64,000 nt of DNA, from the NCBI RefSeq assembly GCF_015221875.1, contig NZ_JACYGY010000001.1:5558501-5622500 (forward strand), in the 5' to 3' direction. Within the stretch, counting starts at the first letter, position 1. Each line of letters opens with the position of its first letter. Shown piece after piece: positions 1-8,231 of this stretch. The translations under genes were made by a program, and so were the position numbers. Below the pieces are notes generated by a model. The model did not search any database, was not told where the DNA came from, and saw only the letters and a program-made list of their open reading frames with translations. Origin of the DNA: Dyadobacter subterraneus (GTDB lineage: Bacteria > Bacteroidota > Bacteroidia > Cytophagales > Spirosomataceae).

Positions 1-991
1 ACGCCATTTCCACATTATTTCTTTTGGCCATTGAAATCTGTGTGGTCGTCGCTCTTCCTTCATTCATTAAAATACCTAAACGCCAGGCCAGCAATTGTGC
101 CTTGGTGATTTCAGTCAGCATTTCGGCCAGTTTTTTCTGTACCAATTGAAAAGAGCTAATTGGTTTATTGAACTGAAATCTTTCTCCTGAGTATCTTAAA
201 GCAGTTTCATAACAATCCAGCGCAACCCCGATTCCTCCCCAGGCCACTCCGTATCTTGCATGATCTAGACATTGCAAAGCCGCTTTCAAACCCAAGGCAT
301 CCGGTAAAATATTCTCTTTTGGAATAAGTACTTTATCAAAAACCAATTCTCCCGTGGAACTTGCCCTTAACGACCATTTCCCATGAATTGTTGGTGTTGA
401 AAAGCCCGGCATTCCTCTTTCCACAATGACGCCTTGAACGCGGCCATCCTCATTTCTGGCCCAGACTATTGCGATATCTGCAAAAGGCGCATTTGAAATC
501 CACATTTTGGATCCATTGAGTAAATAGCCGCCCTGTGTTTTTGATATGTAAGTTTTTAATCCGCCAGGATCAGAACCGTGATCGGGTTCTGTCAATCCAA
601 AACATCCCAAAATATCTCCCGTTGCAAGTCCCGGCAAATATTTACGTTTTTGTTCTTCCGAACCAAATTGATAAATCGGCCACATGACGAGCGAACTTTG
701 CACGGAAACTGTTGAACGCATGGAAGAATCTCCCCGCTCAATTTCCTGACACATCAGACCGTAACTTAAATAATCCAGCCCGCCACCGCCATATTCTTTT
801 GGAATTGTCGGACCAAAAACGCCCAGTTCTCCAAATTTCTTAACAAATTGTATCGGGAATTCTGCCCGTTGGGCGTATCCTTCGATGACAGGTTTTATCT
901 CAATATCTGAAAATTCCTTAACAACCTGAGTAATCAAACGCTGTTCCGGCGTGAGTAATTCTTCTATTTGAAAAAAGTCGGTGGTCAGCAT
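1..991 (-). CDS. gcdH: Acyl-CoA dehydrogenase, glutaryl-CoA dehydrogenase type (3' end outside window)
   Basis: This FAD enzyme is predicted to oxidise and decarboxylate glutaryl-CoA to crotonyl-CoA in lysine/tryptophan breakdown. About 330 residues are visible, starting at an ATG at 991. The translation contains MRSTVSVQSSLVMWPIYQFG, CFGLTEPDHGSDPGG and KWSLRASSTGELVFD, which follow the human GCDH sequence closely, including the Ser-rich stretch before the FAD-binding TEP motif. The C-terminal part, which carries the catalytic glutamate (YEGTHDIH in the family), lies beyond the window edge, so activity cannot be confirmed here. Other short-chain acyl-CoA dehydrogenases are the alternative, but the match to the GCDH subgroup is good. 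Its neighbour downstream on the same strand is an unrelated sugar isomerase-like gene. Confidence 0.87.
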   Translation of the reverse strand, partial: MLTTDFFQIEELLTPEQRLITQVVKEFSDIEIKPVIEGYAQRAEFPIQFVKKFGELGVFGPTIPKEYGGGGLDYLSYGLMCQEIERGDSSMRSTVSVQSSLVMWPIYQFGSEEQKRKYLPGLATGDILGCFGLTEPDHGSDPGGLKTYISKTQGGYLLNGSKMWISNAPFADIAIVWARNEDGRVQGVIVERGMPGFSTPTIHGKWSLRASSTGELVFDKVLIPKENILPDALGLKAALQCLDHARYGVAWGGIGVALDCYETALRYSGERFQFNKPISSFQLVQKKLAEMLTEITKAQLLAWRLGILMNEGRATTTQISMAKRNNVEMA

Positions 992-1091
992 AAGCAATTC
1001 ATTTAGATGGAGAAGAATTTAAAACTTGCTTCTGATTCCTCTGAAAAAACCTTACCAAAGCATTGTAGATTTTGTTCAAATCGAGTTTTAA

Positions 1092-2012
1092 TCAAAATTT
1101 GAGTTCTGAAACAGACTTTAAATTAATTTTATGTGCTTCCACTGCATTCATGGTTTTGGGCGATGTTTTTTCCAGACATTGCTCGATAACCAGATGCGGT
1201 TTGATATTAATTTCTTTTAAACGACTCATCAAAAGCTTGTAATCGATATCACCTTCACCAAAAGTTTCCTGCCAGATTCCACCTTTCGATTGTCTCAAAT
1301 GAAGTTCTACGATTCTTTTGCCATACAATTTAACAATATCAAATAACGCAACTTGTGAATCGCCCGACCCGCGATAAACCCAGTGCACATCAAGACAAAG
1401 CGAAACATTTTGTGGACTTGTGGCCAGGAGCATATGATGAAATTCACGTCCGGCGGCACGTAATTCAACATCATGCGTATGATAAGCCAAAGTCATTCCC
1501 CGTTTTTTCAATTCAGCTCCAAGCAAATCCAGGTTTTTGGCTTGTTCCGTAAGTTGTGAGTCAGATTTATTTTGCTGTCCGCCCCATTGAATCGGATTTG
1601 GATTGGTAACTACAATTTTGGTATTGACAGGTTTCAAGGCATCGGCAATAGACAACACGGTCTGTATTGATTTTTGTCCTTCATCATGTTCATGCAAAGA
1701 GCTGTTGACATAAACCGAAGGCATTACTAATTTATGTTTTTGAAGTAATGGAAGCAGTTTTTTCACATCGTCAACCGTATTCAAGCCGGGCTCATAAGCC
1801 TTCAAGCCGGTTGAAGCAAAATCTGCCAGAGAAGCATCCAGATTCGAAAACCAGTCTTTTCCATCTCTTTGGTAAAAAGTAATCCAGTCGTATTGATTAC
1901 AGGAAATTGGAAATGATTCTAAACTTTCTCTCGAAGAAACAGTTTCCGGAAGCAGCGCAGATCCGGTTGCCAACAAAGCCGAATTTATAAATTGACGACG
2001 GTTCAGTCCCAT
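1092..2012 (-). CDS. Tat-exported sugar phosphate isomerase/epimerase-like TIM-barrel protein
   Basis: This 306-residue protein begins with MGLNRRQFINSALLATGSAL, a twin-arginine signal (RRQF at residues 5-8) followed by a hydrophobic stretch, so export of a folded protein is predicted. The rest reads as an AP-endonuclease-2/xylose-isomerase-like TIM barrel. Candidate metal ligands sit in the HTHDVEL, CLDVHW, VELHLRQS and VIEQC segments, which hold the His/Asp/Glu residues of that superfamily. The substrate is unknown; Bacteroidota homologues are often annotated as sugar phosphate isomerases but act outside the cytoplasm on unphosphorylated sugars. It lies 111 bp downstream of the GH9 gene on the same strand, so a joint role in carbohydrate use is plausible but unproven. 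Confidence 0.8.
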   Translation of the reverse strand: MGLNRRQFINSALLATGSALLPETVSSRESLESFPISCNQYDWITFYQRDGKDWFSNLDASLADFASTGLKAYEPGLNTVDDVKKLLPLLQKHKLVMPSVYVNSSLHEHDEGQKSIQTVLSIADALKPVNTKIVVTNPNPIQWGGQQNKSDSQLTEQAKNLDLLGAELKKRGMTLAYHTHDVELRAAGREFHHMLLATSPQNVSLCLDVHWVYRGSGDSQVALFDIVKLYGKRIVELHLRQSKGGIWQETFGEGDIDYKLLMSRLKEINIKPHLVIEQCLEKTSPKTMNAVEAHKINLKSVSELKF

Positions 2013-2123
2013 AAGATGTATGATTTAAATCGGACAATATGCTTTTAAACATAAAGCCAGATTCAAATCATAAATACCATGTTTTGTTAAGATAACTGCT
2101 AAAAGCTAATTCTTAACAAATAG

Positions 2124-3962
2124 TTATTCATTTACAGATATCGCCAGCATATACCAGGCTGCGTGCGGAAGCCATTGTTCAGCCCAGCGCCAATCATTAT
2201 CCATACCCGTTTTGGCGTATGACAAATTGAAATCAATATCATCTTCATTATTTAATCCCGAAGTAATCCCATTTGCGATTCCTCCCGGCGCGTTGGTATA
2301 TTCAAAAGTTCCGAAAAAACCGTAAGTCGGATTGTTGTGACCTGAACCTTGCAGCATACTGGCATCGTAAGGATTTAAACCCAAAATCCAGTTTAACTGG
2401 TCCAACGCAAAAGTTTCAAGACTGTTTTTGAATATTTTATCCTCATTAAATAAAGGAGCAGCAAGTCTGGCTGCCGCGGCAATGGAGGCCAATCTCGCAT
2501 TTTCTCCCTGCCACCACGGTGAAGCATCGCTGCCATGCGGGAAGAAAAATGTTGTCCGCTTATTTCCAATCGTATCCTGCACAAGCTGGCGACTGTATCC
2601 AAATGGATTGTTCACTTCTTTGGTAATTTCCAGTTCATGCACCAGCGATTTTCTGATTGTTTCCTTAATTCTGGCTTGATCAGCCTTTGGCGCCAAAGGA
2701 TAATAATAACTCAGACTGGCAATTGGAAATCCTGCATCGGACGGGTGAAAAAACGGGCGATCTTTATCATCCGCGCGCCAGAAGTTTGTTTCCTTATTCC
2801 ATGACGTCAACCTGGAAACCAGACTATTAGCACGTTTTTCGGCTGCTTTTGCGTAAACTTCTTTTCCTGTTGCTTTGAATAATTCTGTGGCTGCGGTCAG
2901 TGCACAATAATCGTCGACGATGTTTTCTTTTCCATCATTGGTCATTTCCACATTATGTTTTTCCAAAAAGTCAAACGCTTTTTCCGCAGCTATCAGATAA
3001 TCCTTATTGGAAAAATCCCCCGAAGAATCATATGCCGAAGCCATGGCCAAAGCCGCAATACTTACGCCTCCGCCGGAACGGTAACTCACCTGGTATTTTT
3101 TCCAGTCGTCCGATTTGTCACTGTCACTAAATGCCTGCCCTTCTGTTTTTTTAATTCTATAACTTTGATCTTCTGCACGAATGACCCGGTCTTTTGCAAA
3201 TTTTCCAGCTCCCGGCGCAGAAACAGAACGGTAAAACGATCCATCCTTCGCCTGCATCCGCAACAGATAATCAGCACCAAACATGGCTTCGTCCAATAAT
3301 CTTCTTTTATATTGACGAAAATCATTTCCCTTCCTTTTTGCCGAAAGTTCATAGGTTTTAAACAAAGTCCAGGCCGTCAGCGAAATTTGCTGTGGATTGA
3401 AATAGGAAGAAAAAGTTAGGTGTGACAAATGTTTTCCATAATCCCCCGAAGCATCATACCAGCCTCCGTGCGCATCAATCGTATCTTTTGGATGACCGGA
3501 AAGTATCAAAGTCCGGTCCGCTTTGTCCAACAATCCCGAACTCCGCTGCCCTTTGAAATAGTAGACAACATTGGAAAGGGTCGATTGTTCCAGAACATTC
3601 TTATCAATGACGAAAGGATAAGAAGCAACTGTGTTACCCGAACCAATCGCTTTGATCAGATAATTTCCTTTTTTAGTGAACGGGCTAAAATCAATCGTCC
3701 AGAAAAGCCAGTTTTTCCATTTATTCACAGGACCGCTAAATACAGGTTTTCCGGAAAAGGCAACTTTACCGGTTTCTGCATCGACAAGTTGAAAGGCCGT
3801 AAAATCCAATTTTTTATCACTTATGATGATCGCTTTCTTAGCTTTTGAATCTTCATAACCGACATGATTTGTCAGGATTTTCGAGGATTGCGCGTTTAGA
3901 AGTAATGGAAAGAAGAACAGGAAAAACAGAATTGTCCATTTTTGTTTGGAAAAATTAATCAT
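2124..3962 (-). CDS. Glycoside hydrolase family 9 (endoglucanase-type) with N-terminal Ig-like domain
   Basis: This 612-residue secreted enzyme is predicted to cleave beta-linked glucans or related polysaccharides by inversion. An SPI signal peptide ends around LLNAQS (residue 25). An Ig-like CelD_N domain follows (about 27-118, starting ILTNHVGYE), then the (alpha/alpha)6 GH9 catalytic domain. HGGWYDASGDYGKH at 165-178 matches the GH9 WYDAGDH signature, with Asp170 and Asp174 as the nucleophilic-water activators. The proton donor is probably Glu595 in WRWAEQWLPHAAW; Glu573 in NNEDDIDF is the alternative. It has no CBM and no T9SS sorting domain. No SusCD pair is adjacent: the SusCD block lies 40 kb away. 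Substrate specificity (cellulose, mixed-linkage glucan, chito-oligosaccharide) cannot be read from the sequence. Confidence 0.9.
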   Translation of the reverse strand: MINFSKQKWTILFFLFFFPLLLNAQSSKILTNHVGYEDSKAKKAIIISDKKLDFTAFQLVDAETGKVAFSGKPVFSGPVNKWKNWLFWTIDFSPFTKKGNYLIKAIGSGNTVASYPFVIDKNVLEQSTLSNVVYYFKGQRSSGLLDKADRTLILSGHPKDTIDAHGGWYDASGDYGKHLSHLTFSSYFNPQQISLTAWTLFKTYELSAKRKGNDFRQYKRRLLDEAMFGADYLLRMQAKDGSFYRSVSAPGAGKFAKDRVIRAEDQSYRIKKTEGQAFSDSDKSDDWKKYQVSYRSGGGVSIAALAMASAYDSSGDFSNKDYLIAAEKAFDFLEKHNVEMTNDGKENIVDDYCALTAATELFKATGKEVYAKAAEKRANSLVSRLTSWNKETNFWRADDKDRPFFHPSDAGFPIASLSYYYPLAPKADQARIKETIRKSLVHELEITKEVNNPFGYSRQLVQDTIGNKRTTFFFPHGSDASPWWQGENARLASIAAAARLAAPLFNEDKIFKNSLETFALDQLNWILGLNPYDASMLQGSGHNNPTYGFFGTFEYTNAPGGIANGITSGLNNEDDIDFNLSYAKTGMDNDWRWAEQWLPHAAWYMLAISVNE

Positions 3963-4181
3963 CAGGTATAGGAGTTTTATTTTTAATACAATATCGCTCT
4001 AAATTATTTCAACAAGTATATCAGCCCGGAAAATCATAATTCAGGAAAATCAAGTTGGAATACCAAAACAGACCTGCAAGTGCCTGATTCACAAAATATT
4101 TCGACTAATTATTGCGAATAATAATATTTTTAGTCACTTTTAATATACTAATAGTGCTACTCACGTATTCCTGACAAGTCA

Positions 4182-5591
4182 ATGAAAAAATTCTCCATCC
4201 TATTTTTCGCTACATTTCTGTTATTTAGCACATTAAGCTGCAAAGATAAAAACAACGATGACGCGCCAACTGTACCGACAGATATCAACAATCCGTTAAA
4301 ATCAGGAGAAATATCTGCTCCTGTAAAAGCAGATCCTTCGTTTAGCTGGGCACCTGCTATTGGCTCGGTCAATCTTGGTGATCTTAAAGGAAATTCTTCT
4401 ACCGAACCATTGATGATTTCTATTGGCGAAGGTGTGGAGGCTGGTTATCGTGATGGCGGTTTATATCGTCAGGGTCAGCTAACTTCTTATCCAAATCTGG
4501 TTGCACGCCAAATGGGACTTGCCGGTTTTGACCAGGCACTTTTTGAAAAGGAAAATGGCAATGGTACCGGTTATTTGGTCAGAAGTAACTCTGGTGCAAT
4601 TCCTATTTTCAACGAAGTCACTAATAACCTTGCTTATACTGAAAAAGGCTCTACGCTTATGAAGCCTTATTCGGGAAAGATCACGGACAATTTTTCCGCA
4701 CCTTTTGGCGGTCGTAATATATTCGCTGCAAACCCGGCGCAAGAACTGGCTTATAAAAATAATTTCTACATCAATAATCCGCAGCCCGCTTATCTTTCAA
4801 ATACCAATTATTTGTGGGTAAACGGTTATTTAAATGCCTCACTTTTTAGCCGATACGTGGGAGCCGGATACAATTCCGCATGGGAATATGCCAAAACCAT
4901 TACTCCTGAAATCGCTTTATTCGAAACTGGAATTGATGTTTATATATTAAATAATTTGCGTGGAGGCGGAAGTGGATTATTCGGTGGAAGTGAATTTATC
5001 TGGGAACGGCAGATTCTCAATTATCTGAAAGAAAAAGGTACAAAATCAATATTAGCCACAGTGCCTGAGGTGCTTAATTTTCCTTATTTCAAGTGGTATA
5101 CTTATGAAAATCTAATGAAGAAAACCGGTAAGCCAATTGGTATCCAGGTCAGCGATGTCTCAACACCCGCAGCAGCTACATCCGATATTATATTTCTTCC
5201 AACGACGAATGTGGTCAATCTTTATAACGGTAATTTCAAGTATTCCTATCTTACGGATGAAGATGTGATCAGAAAAGATGAAATTTCGAAACCCGAAAAA
5301 TATAACGAGCTATTGCTCATGTGGTCAAAACAATACAATCAACCGCTTGTTGATTTTTATGCGGTTTACAAAAAGGTTATTGCAGGAAATTACGTTTCGG
5401 AGGACGGTTTTAAAATTGATCCTTCCTACCCTAACGGAAATTTCTTTTCCGCTGATGGTTTGTATCCTTCTGCCATTGGTCAGGCTGTTTTGGCAAATGA
5501 AGTGATCAAGGTTTTGAACAGCAGTTATCACGCTCAGATTCCCCTGATCAATATCGGGATTTACGCTACTGAAATTTCAAAAGTCAAATAA
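4182..5591 (+). CDS. SGNH/GDSL-hydrolase-like lipoprotein with apparently substituted catalytic residues
   Basis: This 469-residue protein has a lipoprotein signal (lipobox around STLSC, Cys20) and a low-complexity KDKNNDD tether, so it should be membrane-anchored and possibly surface-exposed. The body resembles a Bacteroidota family of SGNH-fold lipoproteins, where block I normally reads GNSLTAG or GDSxxxG. Here the equivalent segment is IGEGVEAGYRDGGLYRQGQ (about 81-99), with Glu-Gly where the catalytic Ser is expected. The usual C-terminal DGxHP block is DGLYPSAIGQ (about 425-434), with Tyr replacing His. The GDS and DxxH assignments rest on memory of the family rather than an alignment. 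If correct, the protein is a non-catalytic binding relative or uses different chemistry. It stands alone between the GH9 gene on the opposite strand and the flavoprotein. Confidence 0.6.
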   Translation: MKKFSILFFATFLLFSTLSCKDKNNDDAPTVPTDINNPLKSGEISAPVKADPSFSWAPAIGSVNLGDLKGNSSTEPLMISIGEGVEAGYRDGGLYRQGQLTSYPNLVARQMGLAGFDQALFEKENGNGTGYLVRSNSGAIPIFNEVTNNLAYTEKGSTLMKPYSGKITDNFSAPFGGRNIFAANPAQELAYKNNFYINNPQPAYLSNTNYLWVNGYLNASLFSRYVGAGYNSAWEYAKTITPEIALFETGIDVYILNNLRGGGSGLFGGSEFIWERQILNYLKEKGTKSILATVPEVLNFPYFKWYTYENLMKKTGKPIGIQVSDVSTPAAATSDIIFLPTTNVVNLYNGNFKYSYLTDEDVIRKDEISKPEKYNELLLMWSKQYNQPLVDFYAVYKKVIAGNYVSEDGFKIDPSYPNGNFFSADGLYPSAIGQAVLANEVIKVLNSSYHAQIPLINIGIYATEISKVK

Positions 5592-5689
5592 ATCTTCGAA
5601 CCCGGTTAAAAGCTTGCTTGATTTGTGGCCGGGTTTAAATATTAAAATTCTTATATTTGCATTATTAAAGGATAAATCCCTTTCTAAAA

Positions 5690-7267
5690 ATGCAGCATAA
5701 TCTTACACTTACACTCGTACCAGAGATTGCTCTGGATGATGACGCTTTTCGTCAGTATATCAATAAAAAACTTAACCTCCGGGTTACTGATCAGCCTTTT
5801 ATCAGGAAAACGCGTCAGTCTATCGACGCGAGAAGCAGGCAGGTAAAAGTCAATATTCAGGCAGAAGTTTATGTCAATGAACAGCCGCCTTCACTCATTG
5901 AAACGCCACTGGAATATCCGGATGTAAGTAATCGTCCACAGGCTTTAATTGTCGGCTGCGGCCCGGCTGGTATGTTTGCGGCTTTGCGTTTAATTGAACT
6001 CGGCATTAAACCGATTCTTTTTGAGCGCGGAAAAGATGTCCGTGCAAGAAGACGGGATCTGGCTGCTATTAATAAAGAACATATCGTCAACCCCGAATCC
6101 AATTATTGTTTTGGAGAAGGCGGTGCCGGTACTTATTCGGACGGAAAATTATATACACGCTCCAACAAACGTGGGGATATTCGCCGGGTTTTGGAAATAT
6201 TTGTTGGCCACGGTGCCAATGAACAAATCCTGATTGATACCCATCCGCATATCGGCACCAATAAACTTCCGATGGTTGTCAGTGAAATGCGAAAAAGTAT
6301 TCTGGAAGCGGGCGGAGAAATTCATTTTGACACAAAAGTTACCGACTTCATTTTAGAAGGAAATACTTTAAAAGGCGTTATTACAGAGGATAAAACCGAG
6401 CATACCGGAATCGGTGTAATTCTGGCCACAGGACATTCAGCCCGGGATATTTACGAATTACTGGACCAGAGAAATATTCTGATTGAAAGTAAATCTTTTG
6501 CCATGGGCGTTCGGATAGAACATCCGCAAAGTGTAATTGACCAGATCCAATACCATTGCCAGACAGATCGCGGACCATATCTACCGGCAGCTTCATACAG
6601 CCTCGTTACCCAAACCCGTTACCAGGGTGTACAGCGTGGCGTTTTTTCTTTTTGCATGTGTCCGGGAGGATTTATTGTTCCGGCAGCAACGGCTTCCGGA
6701 GAAGTGGTTGTGAATGGGATGTCGCCTTCCCGCCGTGATTCTGCTTACGCCAATTCTGGAATTGTAGTTTCTGTTGAAGATATTGATTTACAGCCTTATA
6801 AAGAATTTGGTGCATTGGCCGGTTTACAATATCAAAAAGAAGTGGAACAAGCCGCGTGTAAACTCGCGGGAGAAACACAAACAGCACCCGCACAGCTTGT
6901 TACTGATTTTGTCAATAAAAAAATGTCTGGCCAGCTTCGTGAAACTTCCTACCAGCCAGGTATTATACCGGTTGATTTGTACGAAGTTTTGCCTCCAAAT
7001 ATTGCTTTTCCACTAAGAGATGCTTTTTCCGATTTTGGAAGAAAAATGAAAGGATATCTATCAGGGGAAGCGCAATTAATTGGCGTAGAAAGCCGTACTT
7101 CTTCACCCGTCAGAATTCCAAGGGAACGTGAAACTTGTGAACATCCGGTCGTAAAAGGACTTTTTCCATGTGGCGAAGGTGCGGGTTATGCAGGTGGAAT
7201 TATGTCAGCTGCGATGGATGGACAAAGATGTGCGGAACAGCTTGTCGGACTATACGCCTCGGTATAA
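5690..7267 (+). CDS. FAD-dependent oxidoreductase, COG2509 family
   Basis: This 525-residue cytoplasmic flavoprotein has an N-terminal domain of about 80 residues, then a dinucleotide-binding Rossmann motif (ALIVGCGPAGMFAALRLIELG, about 85-105) ending in the FERG acidic residue that contacts the ribose. CFGEGGAGTYSDGKLYTR (from about 140) and FCMCPGGFIVPAA are typical of the uncharacterised FAD-dependent dehydrogenases of COG2509. The C-terminal EGAGYAGGIMSAAMDG closes the FAD site. The length fits the family. Substrate and electron partner are unknown. A promoter -7 element (TATATTTG, 5652-5659) lies 30 bp before the start codon, but no -35-like TTG was found at the usual spacing. Confidence 0.88.
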   Translation: MQHNLTLTLVPEIALDDDAFRQYINKKLNLRVTDQPFIRKTRQSIDARSRQVKVNIQAEVYVNEQPPSLIETPLEYPDVSNRPQALIVGCGPAGMFAALRLIELGIKPILFERGKDVRARRRDLAAINKEHIVNPESNYCFGEGGAGTYSDGKLYTRSNKRGDIRRVLEIFVGHGANEQILIDTHPHIGTNKLPMVVSEMRKSILEAGGEIHFDTKVTDFILEGNTLKGVITEDKTEHTGIGVILATGHSARDIYELLDQRNILIESKSFAMGVRIEHPQSVIDQIQYHCQTDRGPYLPAASYSLVTQTRYQGVQRGVFSFCMCPGGFIVPAATASGEVVVNGMSPSRRDSAYANSGIVVSVEDIDLQPYKEFGALAGLQYQKEVEQAACKLAGETQTAPAQLVTDFVNKKMSGQLRETSYQPGIIPVDLYEVLPPNIAFPLRDAFSDFGRKMKGYLSGEAQLIGVESRTSSPVRIPRERETCEHPVVKGLFPCGEGAGYAGGIMSAAMDGQRCAEQLVGLYASV

Positions 7268-7411
7268 AGCTCATTTGCCTAACATCAAAATATTTAGTAT
7301 CATTGTTCAAACACCAGAACCTTTCGTGGAACGTTATTAAAATGCGTGAAGCATAACACTTCTGCTGTTGTAAAATACAGACACCAATTAAAATTAATTA
7401 TACTCGCCTCT

Positions 7412-8056
7412 ATGGCTCAGGGATCTTTCTCGGTTTTCACGAATGAATTATTTCAAAAATTAAAAGATCCGCTTCCCGGTGAAACGGCCCATCAGGTTAT
7501 GCAGTCAACCTCAAAACTGAGATTTACTGTTAAACCAAACGAAAGAACCAGAAAAAGTGCCGTATTGATCTTGTTTTATCCTTACGCCAACGAAATTTAT
7601 TTCCCACTGATCTTACGGCCGGCATATGATGGCGTACATTCCGGCCAGGTAGCTTTTCCGGGTGGACGTTATGAAAAAACAGATGAAAATCTTATCCGGA
7701 CTGCATTAAGAGAGGCGCAGGAAGAAATCGGATTACGCCTGAATGATGTAAAAGTGCTGGGCATACTAACCGAACTTTTTATTCCTGCCAGCAATTTTTA
7801 CGTTTTGCCCGTTGTTGCAACCATCCCTTATCGCCCGGATTTTTATCCTGATCCAAGGGAAGTTGAAGACATTTTCCAGATTAAATTAAAAGAAATCTCT
7901 GACGCATCCATAATTGGCAGCAGCGAAATTCAGATTCGCGGTGTACAGATTGTTGCACCGCATTATGAAGTAAACGGGTATAAGATCTGGGGAGCAACAG
8001 CCATGATGATCAGTGAACTACTTTCTGTCATTGGAACGGTAGATTTGGAAGTCTGA
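7412..8056 (+). CDS. Nudix hydrolase, CoA pyrophosphatase type
   Basis: Predicted to hydrolyse CoA or a related nucleotide diphosphate, splitting the pyrophosphate. AFPGGRYEKTDENL followed by RTALREAQEEIGL forms the Nudix box, with the REAQEE core that binds Mg2+. The upstream GQVAFPGG context and the LRPAYDGVHSG segment resemble the YeaB/NudL CoA pyrophosphatase group. I chose the ATG at 7412 (MAQGSFSVF), giving 214 residues, because the longer frame opens only with a GTG at 7346 and its extra 22 residues look non-coding. It lies 144 bp downstream of the flavoprotein, probably in a separate or weakly linked transcription unit. Confidence 0.85.
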   Translation: MAQGSFSVFTNELFQKLKDPLPGETAHQVMQSTSKLRFTVKPNERTRKSAVLILFYPYANEIYFPLILRPAYDGVHSGQVAFPGGRYEKTDENLIRTALREAQEEIGLRLNDVKVLGILTELFIPASNFYVLPVVATIPYRPDFYPDPREVEDIFQIKLKEISDASIIGSSEIQIRGVQIVAPHYEVNGYKIWGATAMMISELLSVIGTVDLEV

Positions 8057-8231
8057 AACTGGGAAATAATCCCTTTTATTCCTATATTAGCGAGTATTTT
8101 CATCCATGCCTCCCGGCTTTCTTCGTGCATTTTAATCCTGAAAAAATCGATTATCCATGTGCGGAAATCCGATAAGAGGCTGATCTTACTTAAATTTTCA
8201 GCATATAAACCCTTAGTTTCCGCCTCAATTT

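Noticed and set aside
2393..3848. Several open frames on both strands inside the GH9 gene
   Set aside because: They overlap a clear GH9 coding region, have no recognisable domains and are shadows of its codon pattern.
5596..5640. Terminator after the SGNH-like gene (AACCCGG/CCGGGTT)
   Set aside because: Seven base pairs around a loop over 20 nt and no T run.
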